42,786 nucleotides of DNA from an uncultured archaeon (GTDB taxonomy: Archaea; Thermoproteota; Bathyarchaeia; Bathyarchaeales; DTEX01): assembly GCA_938091805.1 (NCBI GenBank), contig CALKGV010000014.1:1-42786 (forward strand). Reading direction: 5' to 3'. Under the pieces are notes generated by a model. That model did no database searches. It saw nothing but the letters and a program-made list of their open reading frames with translations, and had not been told where the DNA came from. Position numbers and translations under genes: made by a program. Below, piece after piece: positions 26,319 to 35,538 of this stretch (position 1 is its first letter; every line of letters starts with the position of its first letter).

Positions 26319-26972
26319 ATGCTTGAGCTGCTAGGGATATCTTCTCTATCGTTTATGGCAGCTCTATCTGGCGCCGTTGTTCCAGGACCAGTTTTCATGC
26401 TCGTAGTTTCGGAGTCCATAAGAAGCGGTAGGATAGCCGGTCCCTTAATTGTGCTTGGACATTTAATTCTTGAATCGCTTATAATTTTCCTAGTGTTCTT
26501 AGGATTGGGGCCATTGATGAAAACTAAGCATGCTTTAACTATAATGGGTTTTATCGGCGGAGCCATGCTGTTGTTCATGGGTTTTCGCATGATGAGGGAC
26601 GCATTAAACCTAAAAATTAACAATGAAGCATTAGTCTCCAATTCTAGCATCGCCAAAACAAGATGGGCTTCGCATGGCTTGCTTATTTCCGGATTTTTAA
26701 GCAGCGGTTCGAATCCCTATTTCTTTCTTTGGTGGCTGATGGATGGATCCCCATTGATAATTAGCGCCGTATCTTTCGCTGGAGCATCAGGCTTATTAGC
26801 GTTCTTGGTTGGGCACGCATTTGCGGATTTAGCGTGGTTTAGTTTCGTAAGCTACTCCATTCATAAAAGTAGAAAGTTTTTAAGCCGGAGAATTGTTAAG
26901 GCAATACTTTTTGGCAGCTCCATAGTCCTAATCTCTCTCGCAATTTATTTGCCATTTTCACTTTATTTTTAA
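26319..26972 (+). CDS. LysE-family amino acid exporter
   Basis: This 217-aa membrane protein has about six hydrophobic segments and the LysE/RhtB start pattern: SLSFMAALSGAVVPGPVFMLVVSESIRSGR, followed by GPLIVLGHLILESLIIF. The middle contains SGFLSSGSNPYFFLWWL, with the conserved NP(Y/F) turn. It probably exports an amino acid or related metabolite. ATG 26319 has GAGG upstream. It shares an operon with the ACT-domain regulator. Confidence 0.88.
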   Translation: MLELLGISSLSFMAALSGAVVPGPVFMLVVSESIRSGRIAGPLIVLGHLILESLIIFLVFLGLGPLMKTKHALTIMGFIGGAMLLFMGFRMMRDALNLKINNEALVSNSSIAKTRWASHGLLISGFLSSGSNPYFFLWWLMDGSPLIISAVSFAGASGLLAFLVGHAFADLAWFSFVSYSIHKSRKFLSRRIVKAILFGSSIVLISLAIYLPFSLYF

Positions 26973-27058
26973 GTTAATATGCTCGTTAATGCGTTCATAA
27001 GATTCTGGGCAAAACGCTTTTACTGTTGAATCGTACTTATTCTTTGATTTAATCAGGG

Positions 27059-29983
27059 ATGAGCTATCGGGCGATGGATTTATCATTTGAACAAACGCAG
27101 GAGATGAAGGAAGCTCAAGACAATGTATTTAATTTGCTAGTTCGTCCAATACGTAAACTTATTGAGGAGAGAGGGTTCAAATATCCAACGGAGCCTCAAT
27201 CAAAGGTTATACCCAAAATTCTTGAGGGCAAAAATGTCCTTCTTATATCGCCGACCGCGAGCGGAAAGACTGAGGCAGCAATCCTCCCAATTCTCAACAT
27301 GCTTATTCAGATGCCTAAAAGAGAGCCTGGGATAAAGGTTCTCTACATTACGCCTTTAAGGGCTCTAAACCGTGACATGCTTGAGCGTTTAGAATGGTGG
27401 TGTAATAATTTAGATATTAGATTAGCTGTTAGGCATGGTGATACCGACGCAAATGAACGTTCGAAGCAAGCTAGAAGCCCACCGGACATGTTAATAACGA
27501 CGCCTGAAACGTTGCAGTCAATTTTATCCGGGTGGATCATGCGCCGCCACCTGCAATCCATGAGATGGGTTGTTATTGACGAGGTGCATGAGCTGGCTGA
27601 TAATAAACGTGGCAGTCAACTGGCGTTGGCGCTTGAAAGGTTAAGAACTATAACTAATGAAGACTTTCAAATAATTGGGCTTTCTGCAACCATTGGCACG
27701 CCAGAGAAGGTTGCGCAGTTTCTCGTGGGAAACAATCGTCCGGTTGAAATCGTTAAGGTCCCGGTTGCCAGGATGATGAGATTGCAGATAATATATCCTA
27801 AACCTGAACCGCAGGATGAAGAGTTGGCTTCATCGCTTTTCACCCACCCTGAGGTCGCGGCGAGGCTGCGCGTGATGCGTCAATTTATTGAGAGACATAA
27901 TTCTGCTCTACTATTCACTAACACACGTACAATTTCCGAAATCTTAGCGAGCAGATTTAAAATATGGGATGTTAACTTTCCAGTCTCCATTCATCACGGT
28001 TCCTTAGCTAAGTCCTCTAGGATCGCAGCTGAGAGGGGGCTTAAACAAGGAGAATTGCGTGGTTTAGTTTGCACAAGCAGTCTGGAGCTTGGAATAGATG
28101 TTGGCAGAATAGATCTGGTGATTCAATATATGAGTCCAAGGCAGGTTACACGGTTAATACAGCGTGTTGGGAGAAGCGGTCACAGGATCGGGTCGGTTGC
28201 GAACGGCATAATTATAACGATGGATTCGGATGACACCTTAGAAGCAATGGTGATAGGCAGAAAGGCGCATAATGAGGAGCTGGAGCCTGTTGACATACCT
28301 GAAAAGCCCTTAGATGTTTTAACCCATCAAATAGCGGCTTCTTTGCTGAAAAAGAAGCGCCTCACATTTGATGAAATATGCGAGGTTTATAAAAGATCCT
28401 ACCCATATAGGAACTTAACTGTTGACGACGTGAAACGAGTTTTAGAGTATATGCATAATCGCTTCCCAAGATTAGCATGGGTTTCCTTTGAGGATAATGT
28501 GGTTCTAAAGCCCAGGAGAACAAAAGCACTCTTCGAATATTTCTTCGAGAACCTCTCAATGATACCTGATGAGAAACATTACCTTGTCATCGATAAGAAC
28601 ACGGACACGGCGATAGGACTTCTGGACGAAGCTTTTGTAGCTGAGTATGGTAAGCCAGGTGTGAAATTTATCATACGTGGAAGCCCCTGGAAAATAATGA
28701 GCATGAATGTGGACAAAATTTATGTGAAGTCAATTGATGATCCAACAGGGGCTATACCAAGCTGGGTTGGCGAGGAAATACCGGTGCCCTTCGAAGTTGC
28801 TCAGGAGGTTGGCGCAGTAAGAAGGTTCGTAGAGGAAAAGATAATGGCGAACTTAAGCCCTGAGGAGATTGCGAGGGATCTGGCTAAAATATATCCGGCG
28901 GATGAAGAAACAATTTTAGAAGCGATAAAGGAAACTCTTGAGCATGTTAAGGAAGGCTGCCCAGCTCCAACGGACAAGCGGATAACAATTGAAGAATGGG
29001 GCGACTTCATAATACTGCATTGCAGCTTTGGCTCATTAACCAATAGGGCTTTAGCTCAGGTTCTTGGCCACGTGATTTCTGAGCGGACAGGATACTCCGT
29101 GATTGTTCAGCATGATCCGTACAGAATATTCATTCAAACTATGGGGGAAATTAAGCCTGAATCAATCATGGAAATATTCTCAGATCTAAAGAATTCGACG
29201 GAAGAACTCATTAAGGAGACGCTTACCAAGGCTGTTGTTAAAACAGGCATATTTAAGAGACGCCTAATACATGTTGCTCGACGTTTCGGAGCTATAAAAA
29301 AGTGGGTCGACTTCGAAAGCGTTAGCCTAAGAAACTTAATAAAGAGTTTTGAGGATACAGTAATCTTTGAAGAGTCCCTAAAAGAGGTTTTCACAAAGGA
29401 TTTGGATCTTAAAAATCTGATAAATGTTCTCGACATGATGAGGCGTGATGAAATAGAAATAGTTAAAATTGAAACGCGTGAAGAGGCAAGCCCAATAGCC
29501 CGCGTGGGCATAGAGCGTGTGAGCATGAAAACAGACCTTATACCGCCGGAAAAAATGCGAAGAATCCTCATAGAATCGGCCAAAGCTAGGCTTCTAGGCG
29601 AGACGAGAACTTTTGTTTGCACGGACTGCTGGGACTACATAGAGATGGCAAGCATTAAGGATTTGCCGGAGCATCCGCGCTGCCCTAAATGTGGATCACC
29701 GAACCTTGGTGTGCTTGAGGTTGAAGATTACGAAGCTTATCCATTGATTGAAAAGAAAAATGAGAAGCTGACTAAGAGTGAGGAGCATCTCAGGGAGGAA
29801 GCGATTGAAACAGCTAAGCTTATCTCAAAATATGGTAAAGCCGCGGCGGTGGCTCTCTCAAGTAGAAGACTTAGGCTAAGCAGCGTGAAGGAGATATTGG
29901 CTAAAGAGAGTAGGATCACGGATGAACTTTTTGAATTAATAATAGAGGCTGAACGCGAGGCGCTAAAGAGGAGGTTCTGGTAA
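27059..29983 (+). CDS. Lhr-type superfamily 2 helicase
   Basis: This 974-aa helicase has the Q-like PTEPQSKVIP motif, Walker A PTASGKT at 65-71, DEVH at 174-177, SAT near residue 215, and the C-terminal motifs GIDVGRIDLVIQYMSP and QRVGRSGHR. A winged-helix and Lhr-core region follows, and a zinc knuckle (C854, C857, C875, C878) lies near the C-terminus. Lhr proteins unwind DNA and DNA:RNA hybrids and are linked to repair. The ATG at 27059 lacks a strong ribosome binding site. The gene stands alone between the LysE and methyltransferase genes. Confidence 0.92.
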   Translation: MSYRAMDLSFEQTQEMKEAQDNVFNLLVRPIRKLIEERGFKYPTEPQSKVIPKILEGKNVLLISPTASGKTEAAILPILNMLIQMPKREPGIKVLYITPLRALNRDMLERLEWWCNNLDIRLAVRHGDTDANERSKQARSPPDMLITTPETLQSILSGWIMRRHLQSMRWVVIDEVHELADNKRGSQLALALERLRTITNEDFQIIGLSATIGTPEKVAQFLVGNNRPVEIVKVPVARMMRLQIIYPKPEPQDEELASSLFTHPEVAARLRVMRQFIERHNSALLFTNTRTISEILASRFKIWDVNFPVSIHHGSLAKSSRIAAERGLKQGELRGLVCTSSLELGIDVGRIDLVIQYMSPRQVTRLIQRVGRSGHRIGSVANGIIITMDSDDTLEAMVIGRKAHNEELEPVDIPEKPLDVLTHQIAASLLKKKRLTFDEICEVYKRSYPYRNLTVDDVKRVLEYMHNRFPRLAWVSFEDNVVLKPRRTKALFEYFFENLSMIPDEKHYLVIDKNTDTAIGLLDEAFVAEYGKPGVKFIIRGSPWKIMSMNVDKIYVKSIDDPTGAIPSWVGEEIPVPFEVAQEVGAVRRFVEEKIMANLSPEEIARDLAKIYPADEETILEAIKETLEHVKEGCPAPTDKRITIEEWGDFIILHCSFGSLTNRALAQVLGHVISERTGYSVIVQHDPYRIFIQTMGEIKPESIMEIFSDLKNSTEELIKETLTKAVVKTGIFKRRLIHVARRFGAIKKWVDFESVSLRNLIKSFEDTVIFEESLKEVFTKDLDLKNLINVLDMMRRDEIEIVKIETREEASPIARVGIERVSMKTDLIPPEKMRRILIESAKARLLGETRTFVCTDCWDYIEMASIKDLPEHPRCPKCGSPNLGVLEVEDYEAYPLIEKKNEKLTKSEEHLREEAIETAKLISKYGKAAAVALSSRRLRLSSVKEILAKESRITDELFELIIEAEREALKRRFW

Positions 29984-30050
29984 ATTTATATATCTGAAAA
30001 TCATCTAGAAGCATAAGGTAAAAATAATGCCTCGATGATTAAATGGAAAA

Positions 30051-30548
30051 GTGAAAAAGAGGTGGAAACATTTGTTAATATCTCCTTTCGTCGCCTCTCC
30101 CGAATCGGTTATAAGAAGGCTTTTAACTATGGCTGAGCTGAAGCCTGGCGAAATATTTGTCGATCTCGGCGCTGGTGACGGTCGACCGGCCGTTATTGCT
30201 GCAAAAGAATTCGGGGCCGTAGCTATTGGTATAGAAATCAGAGAAGATTTAGCGAAGCAAGCTATGAGAAGAGTTAGTGAGTTAGGTTTACAGGATAGGG
30301 TTAAAATAATTAATGATGACCTCTTTAACGTGGACATAAGCATGGCTGATGTTGTCTACTTATATCTCACCACGAGCGCCAATGAAAAGGTTAAGCCAAA
30401 GCTCGAATCCGAACTCAGAAAGGGAACAAGGGTTGTATCGCATGATTATGAGATAATGGGATGGAGGCCAATTAAAGTTGAAAAATTCTGTGAGAATCAA
30501 TTTTTAGGTTTTCCGACCCACACATTATACCTTTATAGGAAGATCTAA
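30051..30548 (+). CDS. SAM-dependent methyltransferase, class I
   Basis: This 165-aa Rossmann-fold methyltransferase has motif I DLGAGDGR at 38-45, an acidic motif II region GIEIRED, and INDDLFNVDISMADVVYLYL after it. The sequence after the acidic loop (YLTTSANEKVKP) resembles small archaeal methyltransferases related to lysine methyltransferases, but the substrate cannot be named. The start is GTG 30051, with no clear ribosome binding site, so the transcript may have little or no leader. The TnpB relic follows it. Confidence 0.8.
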   Translation: MKKRWKHLLISPFVASPESVIRRLLTMAELKPGEIFVDLGAGDGRPAVIAAKEFGAVAIGIEIREDLAKQAMRRVSELGLQDRVKIINDDLFNVDISMADVVYLYLTTSANEKVKPKLESELRKGTRVVSHDYEIMGWRPIKVEKFCENQFLGFPTHTLYLYRKI

Positions 30549-30776
30549 GTTTTCACAGTGGGCGCCTCATCCATCGCTGGATAATTAAATATCCGCAATC
30601 TCTTCCGACATAATCCTCTAGTTTTAAATTTTATATAATTTTTTAGACTCGTTCTGAGCTAGCGTTAACTTCAATAACTGATCGTTCTGAGATGGCTCTT
30701 CCTCTCTCATGTCATGGGGAGGCTTTCGCCCTGAACGGTTGAAGGGGCCATTTATCTGCTTTTTGGAGGAGGTTTT

Positions 30777-30940
30777 TTACGGCGATTTTGCCAGCTTAGC
30801 CTTGTACTCGATTATGGCTTGGAGCCTCCTGAAGCTCCACCTGTTCAGTCTGCCGTTGAACTCCCCTAGACTTTTTCTTTGCCCTCCTAATGTTTCTCAA
30901 GTCTTCCAGAACTATTGTTGAGCAGCCCTGCCTTGGAAAA
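30777..30940 (-). pseudogene. tnpB: Relic of an IS200/IS605-type TnpB
   Basis: The minus strand reads STIVLEDLRNIRRAKKKSRG, then one frame over LNRWSFRRLQAIIEYKAKLA and a stop. Both pieces are characteristic of the RuvC-like part of TnpB (the E-D-L-x-x-I block and the NRWSF-x-x-L-x-x-I-x-YK block). The zinc-finger and final Asp blocks are missing, as is the N-terminal half. The gene is frameshifted and truncated, so inactive. A 213-base plus-strand ORF across the same place (30709-30921) is its antisense shadow. Confidence 0.7.
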
Positions 30941-31000
30941 TTTATTAGGAAGATTTTAATTCAAAATTTTTAAGGCATAAAGTCTCCGGAGAGCAGTAAA

Positions 31001-31513
31001 ATGGGCTTCGTTCCTTGGAGATACGTTAACTCATGGTACTGTAATGGATGCGGACTGTGCTGTAGGGAATTTGAGGTAGTCTTGACCTTTAATGAGTGGC
31101 TTAATATAACTAAGACTTACGGTGCTGGAGTAACGCGGGCTGGCTTAAATAAATTCTATATGGGTAAAAAGAGTGATGGTTCATGCATCTTCCTATACGC
31201 TGTCCCGGATGGAAGGCGATTGTGCGGGTTGCAGAATAATAAACCGATTGCTTGTAAGGTTTGGCCCTTTAAGATACTTAATAAGCCAAAATATGGCGGG
31301 GCTAATGAAGCTCTCTTCAACTATAATGGGCAAAATTTATTCGTGTACATTGACCCATTCTGTCCCGGTATACGTTGGGGTCCCCCATCTACTGAATTAA
31401 TCTATAAGGTGATACCTGAATTCATAGAGGTGGCTTCAGGGCTTAGGCAAAAACAATTTTACTCAACAATGCGTATGACGCCGAGATTCTACATGTTTTA
31501 TAAAAAATATTAG
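31001..31513 (+). CDS. YkgJ-type cysteine-cluster protein
   Basis: This 170-aa protein has the cluster CNGCGLCC at C14, C17, C20 and C21, further Cys near residues 62 and 75, and KPIACKVWPF. That is the pattern of the YkgJ/UPF0153 family, thought to bind zinc or an iron-sulfur cluster; its function is unknown. ATG 31001 has GGAG about 10 bases upstream. It lies alone between the TnpB relic and the convergent GH3 gene. Confidence 0.82.
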   Translation: MGFVPWRYVNSWYCNGCGLCCREFEVVLTFNEWLNITKTYGAGVTRAGLNKFYMGKKSDGSCIFLYAVPDGRRLCGLQNNKPIACKVWPFKILNKPKYGGANEALFNYNGQNLFVYIDPFCPGIRWGPPSTELIYKVIPEFIEVASGLRQKQFYSTMRMTPRFYMFYKKY

Positions 31514-31534
31514 GGGTGGCATAGCGGATAATTT

Positions 31535-33793
31535 TCACTGGATTTCTACATCACTAAAGAATTTTCGTAGATGAAGGAGGCTTCTTCTGCCAGTAACTTC
31601 AAACTTGCCAGTGAGCCTTATATCCTCAGATGAGCTGCCAACCATGACTTCATATAAGCCGGGTTCAACCACTAGTCTCATATCCCGATCATAGAAGGCA
31701 ACCTGATCCATATGTAATGTGAATGTTATTTTCCTTCTTTCTCCCGGCTCTAATGTAATTCTCCTGAACCCTTTTAATTCCTTAACCGGTCTAGAGACCG
31801 ATGCCACAGTGGCGCGTATATATAATTGTGCAACTTCATCGCCCCTTAGTTCGCCGACATTTTTGACGTAGAAGCTAACAGTAACTTTGCCTGCTGGCCC
31901 AACCTTACTCGGCTCTATTTCAAGTGAGGAATAATCAAACTTTGTGTAGCTTAACCCATGCCCGAATGGGAATAAAGGTTTGGCGCTCATAAAGACATAG
32001 TCTCTGAAGGAAGAGCTCCTTCTACTGTAGTAAATCGGTATCTGCCCAGCATCCTGCGGTATGGTGATGGGCAGCTTACCGCCAGGGTTATAATCACCGA
32101 ATAGGGCGTCTGCTATGGCATTCCCGCCTTCCTCCCCTGGGAACCATGCCTCAACTATCGCGGATGCTTTTCCGGCTATTCGCCCTATTGACAGAGGTCT
32201 ACCGTTCACGAGCACTATTACTAATGGTTTACCTGTCTTATAAAGTTCCTCAAGGAGATCTTCTTGAACTCCGGGAAGCGAAAGGCTTGCACGATCCCTT
32301 CCCTCACCGGTTACAGCTGGCAGATGGAACATTCCCGATCTTTCACCCATTACCGCCACGATAACGTCGGATTTTGATGCGGCTTCAAGAGCCTCCCTAA
32401 ATCCATCCTTTGATAAGTCATATATGTCGCATCCTCTCGCGAAATATATGAGCGTTTGAGGTGAAACCTTGCCCCTGACGGCTTCTAATATGCCGATTAC
32501 TCTGACAGCATCCTGCTCGCAGCCCAGATGCAGCGTATAGCTGTAGTCGCCTAGTAAACCCCTCGTTGTGTCAGCGTTTGGTCCTATAATAGCTATTGCT
32601 CCCAAATTCTTCTTCAATGGGAGAGTTCCATCGTTCTTTAGGAGGATTATAGATTCTCTCGCAGCTCTTAGAGCTAGCATCCTATCTTCCTGCGTGTCTA
32701 AGGCTCTTGAAGCCTTCTCAACATCAACATATGGGTTATCAAAGAGCCCTAGAAGGAATTTGACCCTTAAAACTCTGGAGACGGCTTCATCTATAGCCGC
32801 CTCTGAAATGATACCTTCTTTAACGGCGTTAAGTAAGGGTTCACCATAGCACTTAAGCCTCGGCAGCTCTATATCTATGCCGGCTTCTAGGGCTTGTACA
32901 GCGGCTTCCTTCTCATCTGCTGCAACATGATGGAAGGTCCTAAGCATCTCGATTGCTCCATAATCTGAGACGACATATCCCTTAAATCCCCACTTGAACC
33001 TGAGGATTTCGGTTAGCAGTTCTCTGGAGGCCGCGCATGGCACACCATCTATGTCATGGTAAGCGTTCATTATGGAGTATGCTCCAGCCTTCCTGATAGC
33101 GACCTCAAAGGGGAACAGAAATATTTCCCTAAACTCCCTCGGTGGAACATGCACAGGTGCGCAGTTTCTTCCACCCTCAGAAAAACCATGAGCAGCGAAA
33201 TGCTTCGGCGTAGCTACAATCCCCGATGACAAATTGTCCCCCTGAAGTCCCGTTATATATGCCACACCCATGCTGGCAACTAAATATTGATCTTCACCGT
33301 ATGTTTCCTCGGTTCTACCCCATCTAGGATCCCTGGCAACATCAAGAACCGGCGCAAGCCCCTGATGGGCCCCTAAAGCCCTCATCTGCCTCCTAATAAC
33401 CGCTGCAACGCTTTGAATCAGATCAGGATCCCATGTGCTCGCCAACCCTATGGCCTGTGGGAATGTTGTTGCACCATAACTCATTAATCCACTTAAGCAT
33501 TCCTCATGGACTATGGCTGGTATGCCGAGCCTTGTCTCCTCTATTAAGAACTTTTGAATGCTGTTTGCTGCGGCAGCTATGCCAGCTGGATCCCTAGGAG
33601 ACTCGCGGCTTCCGGCCAGTCGAGTGATCTGCCCAATGCCCTTACTAATAAGATTTAGAGCCTTCTCACGTGAGAGCCTTCCATTTTCTAAAAGCTCCGA
33701 AGCTGGGATTGAACCTAACTGAGCGATTTTTTCCTCAATACTCATTTGTTTAACCAAACTTTTAACTTTACTATTCACAGCATATTCCCTCAT
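31535..33793 (-). CDS. Family 3 glycoside hydrolase (beta-glucosidase/xylosidase type)
   Basis: This 752-aa enzyme has the GH3 order: TIM barrel (about 1-340), alpha/beta sandwich (about 360-600) and C-terminal fibronectin-like domain (about 645-725). KHFAAHG near residue 195 is the substrate-binding lysine-histidine motif. D277 in VVSDYGAI is the expected nucleophile. There is no signal peptide, so the enzyme is probably cytosolic and releases glucose or xylose from imported oligosaccharides. Sequence alone does not decide between glucoside and xyloside. With the GH2 gene it points to plant or algal polysaccharide use. Confidence 0.93.
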   Translation of the reverse strand: MREYAVNSKVKSLVKQMSIEEKIAQLGSIPASELLENGRLSREKALNLISKGIGQITRLAGSRESPRDPAGIAAAANSIQKFLIEETRLGIPAIVHEECLSGLMSYGATTFPQAIGLASTWDPDLIQSVAAVIRRQMRALGAHQGLAPVLDVARDPRWGRTEETYGEDQYLVASMGVAYITGLQGDNLSSGIVATPKHFAAHGFSEGGRNCAPVHVPPREFREIFLFPFEVAIRKAGAYSIMNAYHDIDGVPCAASRELLTEILRFKWGFKGYVVSDYGAIEMLRTFHHVAADEKEAAVQALEAGIDIELPRLKCYGEPLLNAVKEGIISEAAIDEAVSRVLRVKFLLGLFDNPYVDVEKASRALDTQEDRMLALRAARESIILLKNDGTLPLKKNLGAIAIIGPNADTTRGLLGDYSYTLHLGCEQDAVRVIGILEAVRGKVSPQTLIYFARGCDIYDLSKDGFREALEAASKSDVIVAVMGERSGMFHLPAVTGEGRDRASLSLPGVQEDLLEELYKTGKPLVIVLVNGRPLSIGRIAGKASAIVEAWFPGEEGGNAIADALFGDYNPGGKLPITIPQDAGQIPIYYSRRSSSFRDYVFMSAKPLFPFGHGLSYTKFDYSSLEIEPSKVGPAGKVTVSFYVKNVGELRGDEVAQLYIRATVASVSRPVKELKGFRRITLEPGERRKITFTLHMDQVAFYDRDMRLVVEPGLYEVMVGSSSEDIRLTGKFEVTGRRSLLHLRKFFSDVEIQ

Positions 33794-33871
33794 AAAGATC
33801 CCCTAAATACGTGAATGGCAAACTTAACTATAAAAGGCTTAGCAAGATTGCGGCGGCATATAACGCAAAAC

Positions 33872-33878
33872 TTTATAA
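33872..33878 (+). promoter_or_regulatory. TATA box of the tRNA-Val gene
   Basis: TTTATAA with a preceding AAAAC lies about 50 bases before the tRNA, giving a 5' precursor of roughly 25 bases for RNase P to remove. Confidence 0.45.
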
Positions 33879-33924
33879 CAAGAATTCATCAAGAAAATAA
33901 TAGTTAAGTCTTCCAGCATGCTGA

Positions 33925-34039
33925 GGGCCGGTCGTCTAGCTTGGTTAGGACGTCTGCCTGACTGGAGAAATCCCGGGAGGCGCAGAAAACCTTTAAATAG
34001 GCATCTGTAAGGCCGCCGGTTCAAGTCCGGCCCGGCCCA
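33925..34039 (+). tRNA. tRNA-Val (GAC), apparently with two introns
   Basis: The acceptor stem pairs GGGCCGG (33925-33931) with CCGGCCC (34032-34038) and A is the discriminator; CCA is not encoded. The D arm is GTCT/GGAC. The anticodon stem TCTGC (33953-33957) pairs with GCAGA (33982-33986). The loop starts CTGAC, so the anticodon is GAC. About 17 bases within 33963-33979 are extra at the usual intron place. The T arm is GCCGG-TTCAAGT-CCGGC at 34015-34031. Between the anticodon stem and T arm there are 28 bases instead of about 5, implying a second, noncanonical intron of about 23 bases. Exact splice sites are uncertain. Confidence 0.85.
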
Positions 34040-34175
34040 CTAAAATCTTAAGGGAGGCTCGAAATAGGGCTGTTCCTGCTCAGTTTTGATTTGGGGATCA
34101 TGTAAAAAATAAACGTTGTTTTTATGGAAAAATATAAAGATAAAGAGAATCACATGAAAAGTGAGGTGAAGCATT

Positions 34176-34479
34176 ATGGTGGTTGATGGCGTCTATGAGA
34201 TTACGATGCGGACCCCGATGGGAGAACATAGGGGTAAATTAACGCTTAAGACGTACGGTAATGTTCTAACGGGCATAAATGAGACTCCGATGGGTACGAT
34301 TAGTTTTACAGGCACGGTGGAAGATGATGAGATTCAGTGGACAGAGCGTTTGGAAACTCCCATGGGTTTGGTAACTGTAACCTGTAAGGGCGTGGTAGAG
34401 GGGGGATAAAATATTAGGGCAAGTAATCACCCCATTTGGCAGCATACCCTTCGAGGGCAAGCGGAAAAGTGGTGAGTAG
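34176..34479 (+). pseudogene. TPMG-repeat small protein, frame shifted at a G6 run
   Basis: The first frame (34176-34409) encodes 77 aa ending VEGG. The next frame continues without a break as DKILGQVITPFGSIPFEGKR and stops at 34477-34479. The joint lies in six G at 34400-34405; with one G fewer the two parts form one protein of about 100 aa. It has four TP(M/F)G turns in a beta-rich pattern, as in small proteins of unknown function in archaea and bacteria that usually end in a PFEG-type motif. It may be a real mutation, a base-calling error, or a slippage site. A good GAGGTG site precedes the ATG. Confidence 0.65.
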
Positions 34480-34557
34480 AAGAAGTTGTAAATCCGCGCG
34501 TTGCTTTCTAACGCGCTAAAATTATCTATGCAGCCGTTTTTCGTGGAGGTTGTTGTT

Positions 34558-35538
34558 TTGGGAAGATTTAGGGTTGCAATAACCGATTCGGATTATGGTT
34601 CTCATGAAGTTGAGGAGGAGGTTCTATCCAGTATAGGCGCTGATCTTATTAAGTTTCAATGTAGAACCGAAGATGATGTTATTCGATGCTGCAGCGACGC
34701 CGATGGATTACTGAATCAGTACGCTCCGATAACTAGAAGGGTTATTGAGGGCCTTCAAAAGGCGAAGATAATTGTTCGATATGGAGTTGGAGTTGATAAC
34801 GTAGATGTTGATGCGGCCACGGAGAAGGGAATATTTGTCGCAAACGTCATATACGATGTTACTGATGTTGCGGATCACGCCCTTAGCCTAATTTTATCAT
34901 TAGTTAGGAAAATCGTTTGGGCTGATCGCAATGTTAAGGAGAATAAATGGGACTGGAAAGCTGTTCAGCCGATATCTAGGCTGAAGGATAAAACCGTTGG
35001 CATAATAGGTTTCGGCAGGATTGGAAGAAAGGTTGCACAGAGACTTAGAGGTTTCGAAGTTAAGATAGTGGCTTACGACCCCTACGCTCCAAGAGAAACA
35101 TTTAGAGAGTATGGTGTCGAGAAGGTTGACTTTGAAGCTCTAATCAAGGAATCGGACATAATTACAATTCACACGCCTCTCACTAATGAAACGAGGCATA
35201 TGATAGGTGAGAAGGAGCTTAAAAGCATGAAGCGGGAGGCCATCATAGTTAATGTTTCCAGGGGCGGCATAATTGATGAGAAAGCGCTGTGCAAAGCCCT
35301 TAAGGAGAGGTGGATAGCGGGAGCCGGCCTAGATGTTCTGGAGGAGGAGCCGCCGGCTAAAGATAATCCGCTGCTGAGGCTGGACAATGTAATAATTACG
35401 CCTCACATGGCTTGGTACTCAAACAGGTCGCTGGATGAGATACGTAGAAAAGCCGCTGAAGAAGTTGCCAGAGCCCTAAGCGGTCAGATCCCAGTGAACC
35501 TGGTGAATAAGGACGTGCTTAAGAAACTGAACCTTTAA
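34558..35538 (+). CDS. D-isomer-specific 2-hydroxyacid dehydrogenase
   Basis: This NAD-dependent oxidoreductase belongs to the D-lactate/phosphoglycerate dehydrogenase/CtBP superfamily. Counted from TTG 34558 (326 aa), the nucleotide-binding GFGRIG lies at 151-156 with the acidic end DP at 174-175. Catalytic Arg235 (VSRGGIID), Glu264 (DVLEEEPP) and His283 (ITPHMAWYS) are present. GGAGGT at 34545-34550 lies 7 bases before the TTG and decides the start; a frame open further upstream from 34501 has no such site. The substrate is not readable. There is no ACT domain, so it is not a classic regulated SerA. Confidence 0.87.
   Translation: MGRFRVAITDSDYGSHEVEEEVLSSIGADLIKFQCRTEDDVIRCCSDADGLLNQYAPITRRVIEGLQKAKIIVRYGVGVDNVDVDAATEKGIFVANVIYDVTDVADHALSLILSLVRKIVWADRNVKENKWDWKAVQPISRLKDKTVGIIGFGRIGRKVAQRLRGFEVKIVAYDPYAPRETFREYGVEKVDFEALIKESDIITIHTPLTNETRHMIGEKELKSMKREAIIVNVSRGGIIDEKALCKALKERWIAGAGLDVLEEEPPAKDNPLLRLDNVIITPHMAWYSNRSLDEIRRKAAEEVARALSGQIPVNLVNKDVLKKLNL

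Noticed and set aside
26703-26725. T-arm-like GGTTCGAATCC
   Set aside because: Lies inside the intact LysE gene; flanking bases do not pair as a T stem.
30709-30921. Plus-strand 70-aa ORF
   Set aside because: It is the antisense of the TnpB relic and has no independent coding signal.
33839-34024. Minus-strand 61-aa ORF
   Set aside because: It is antisense to the tRNA-Val gene.
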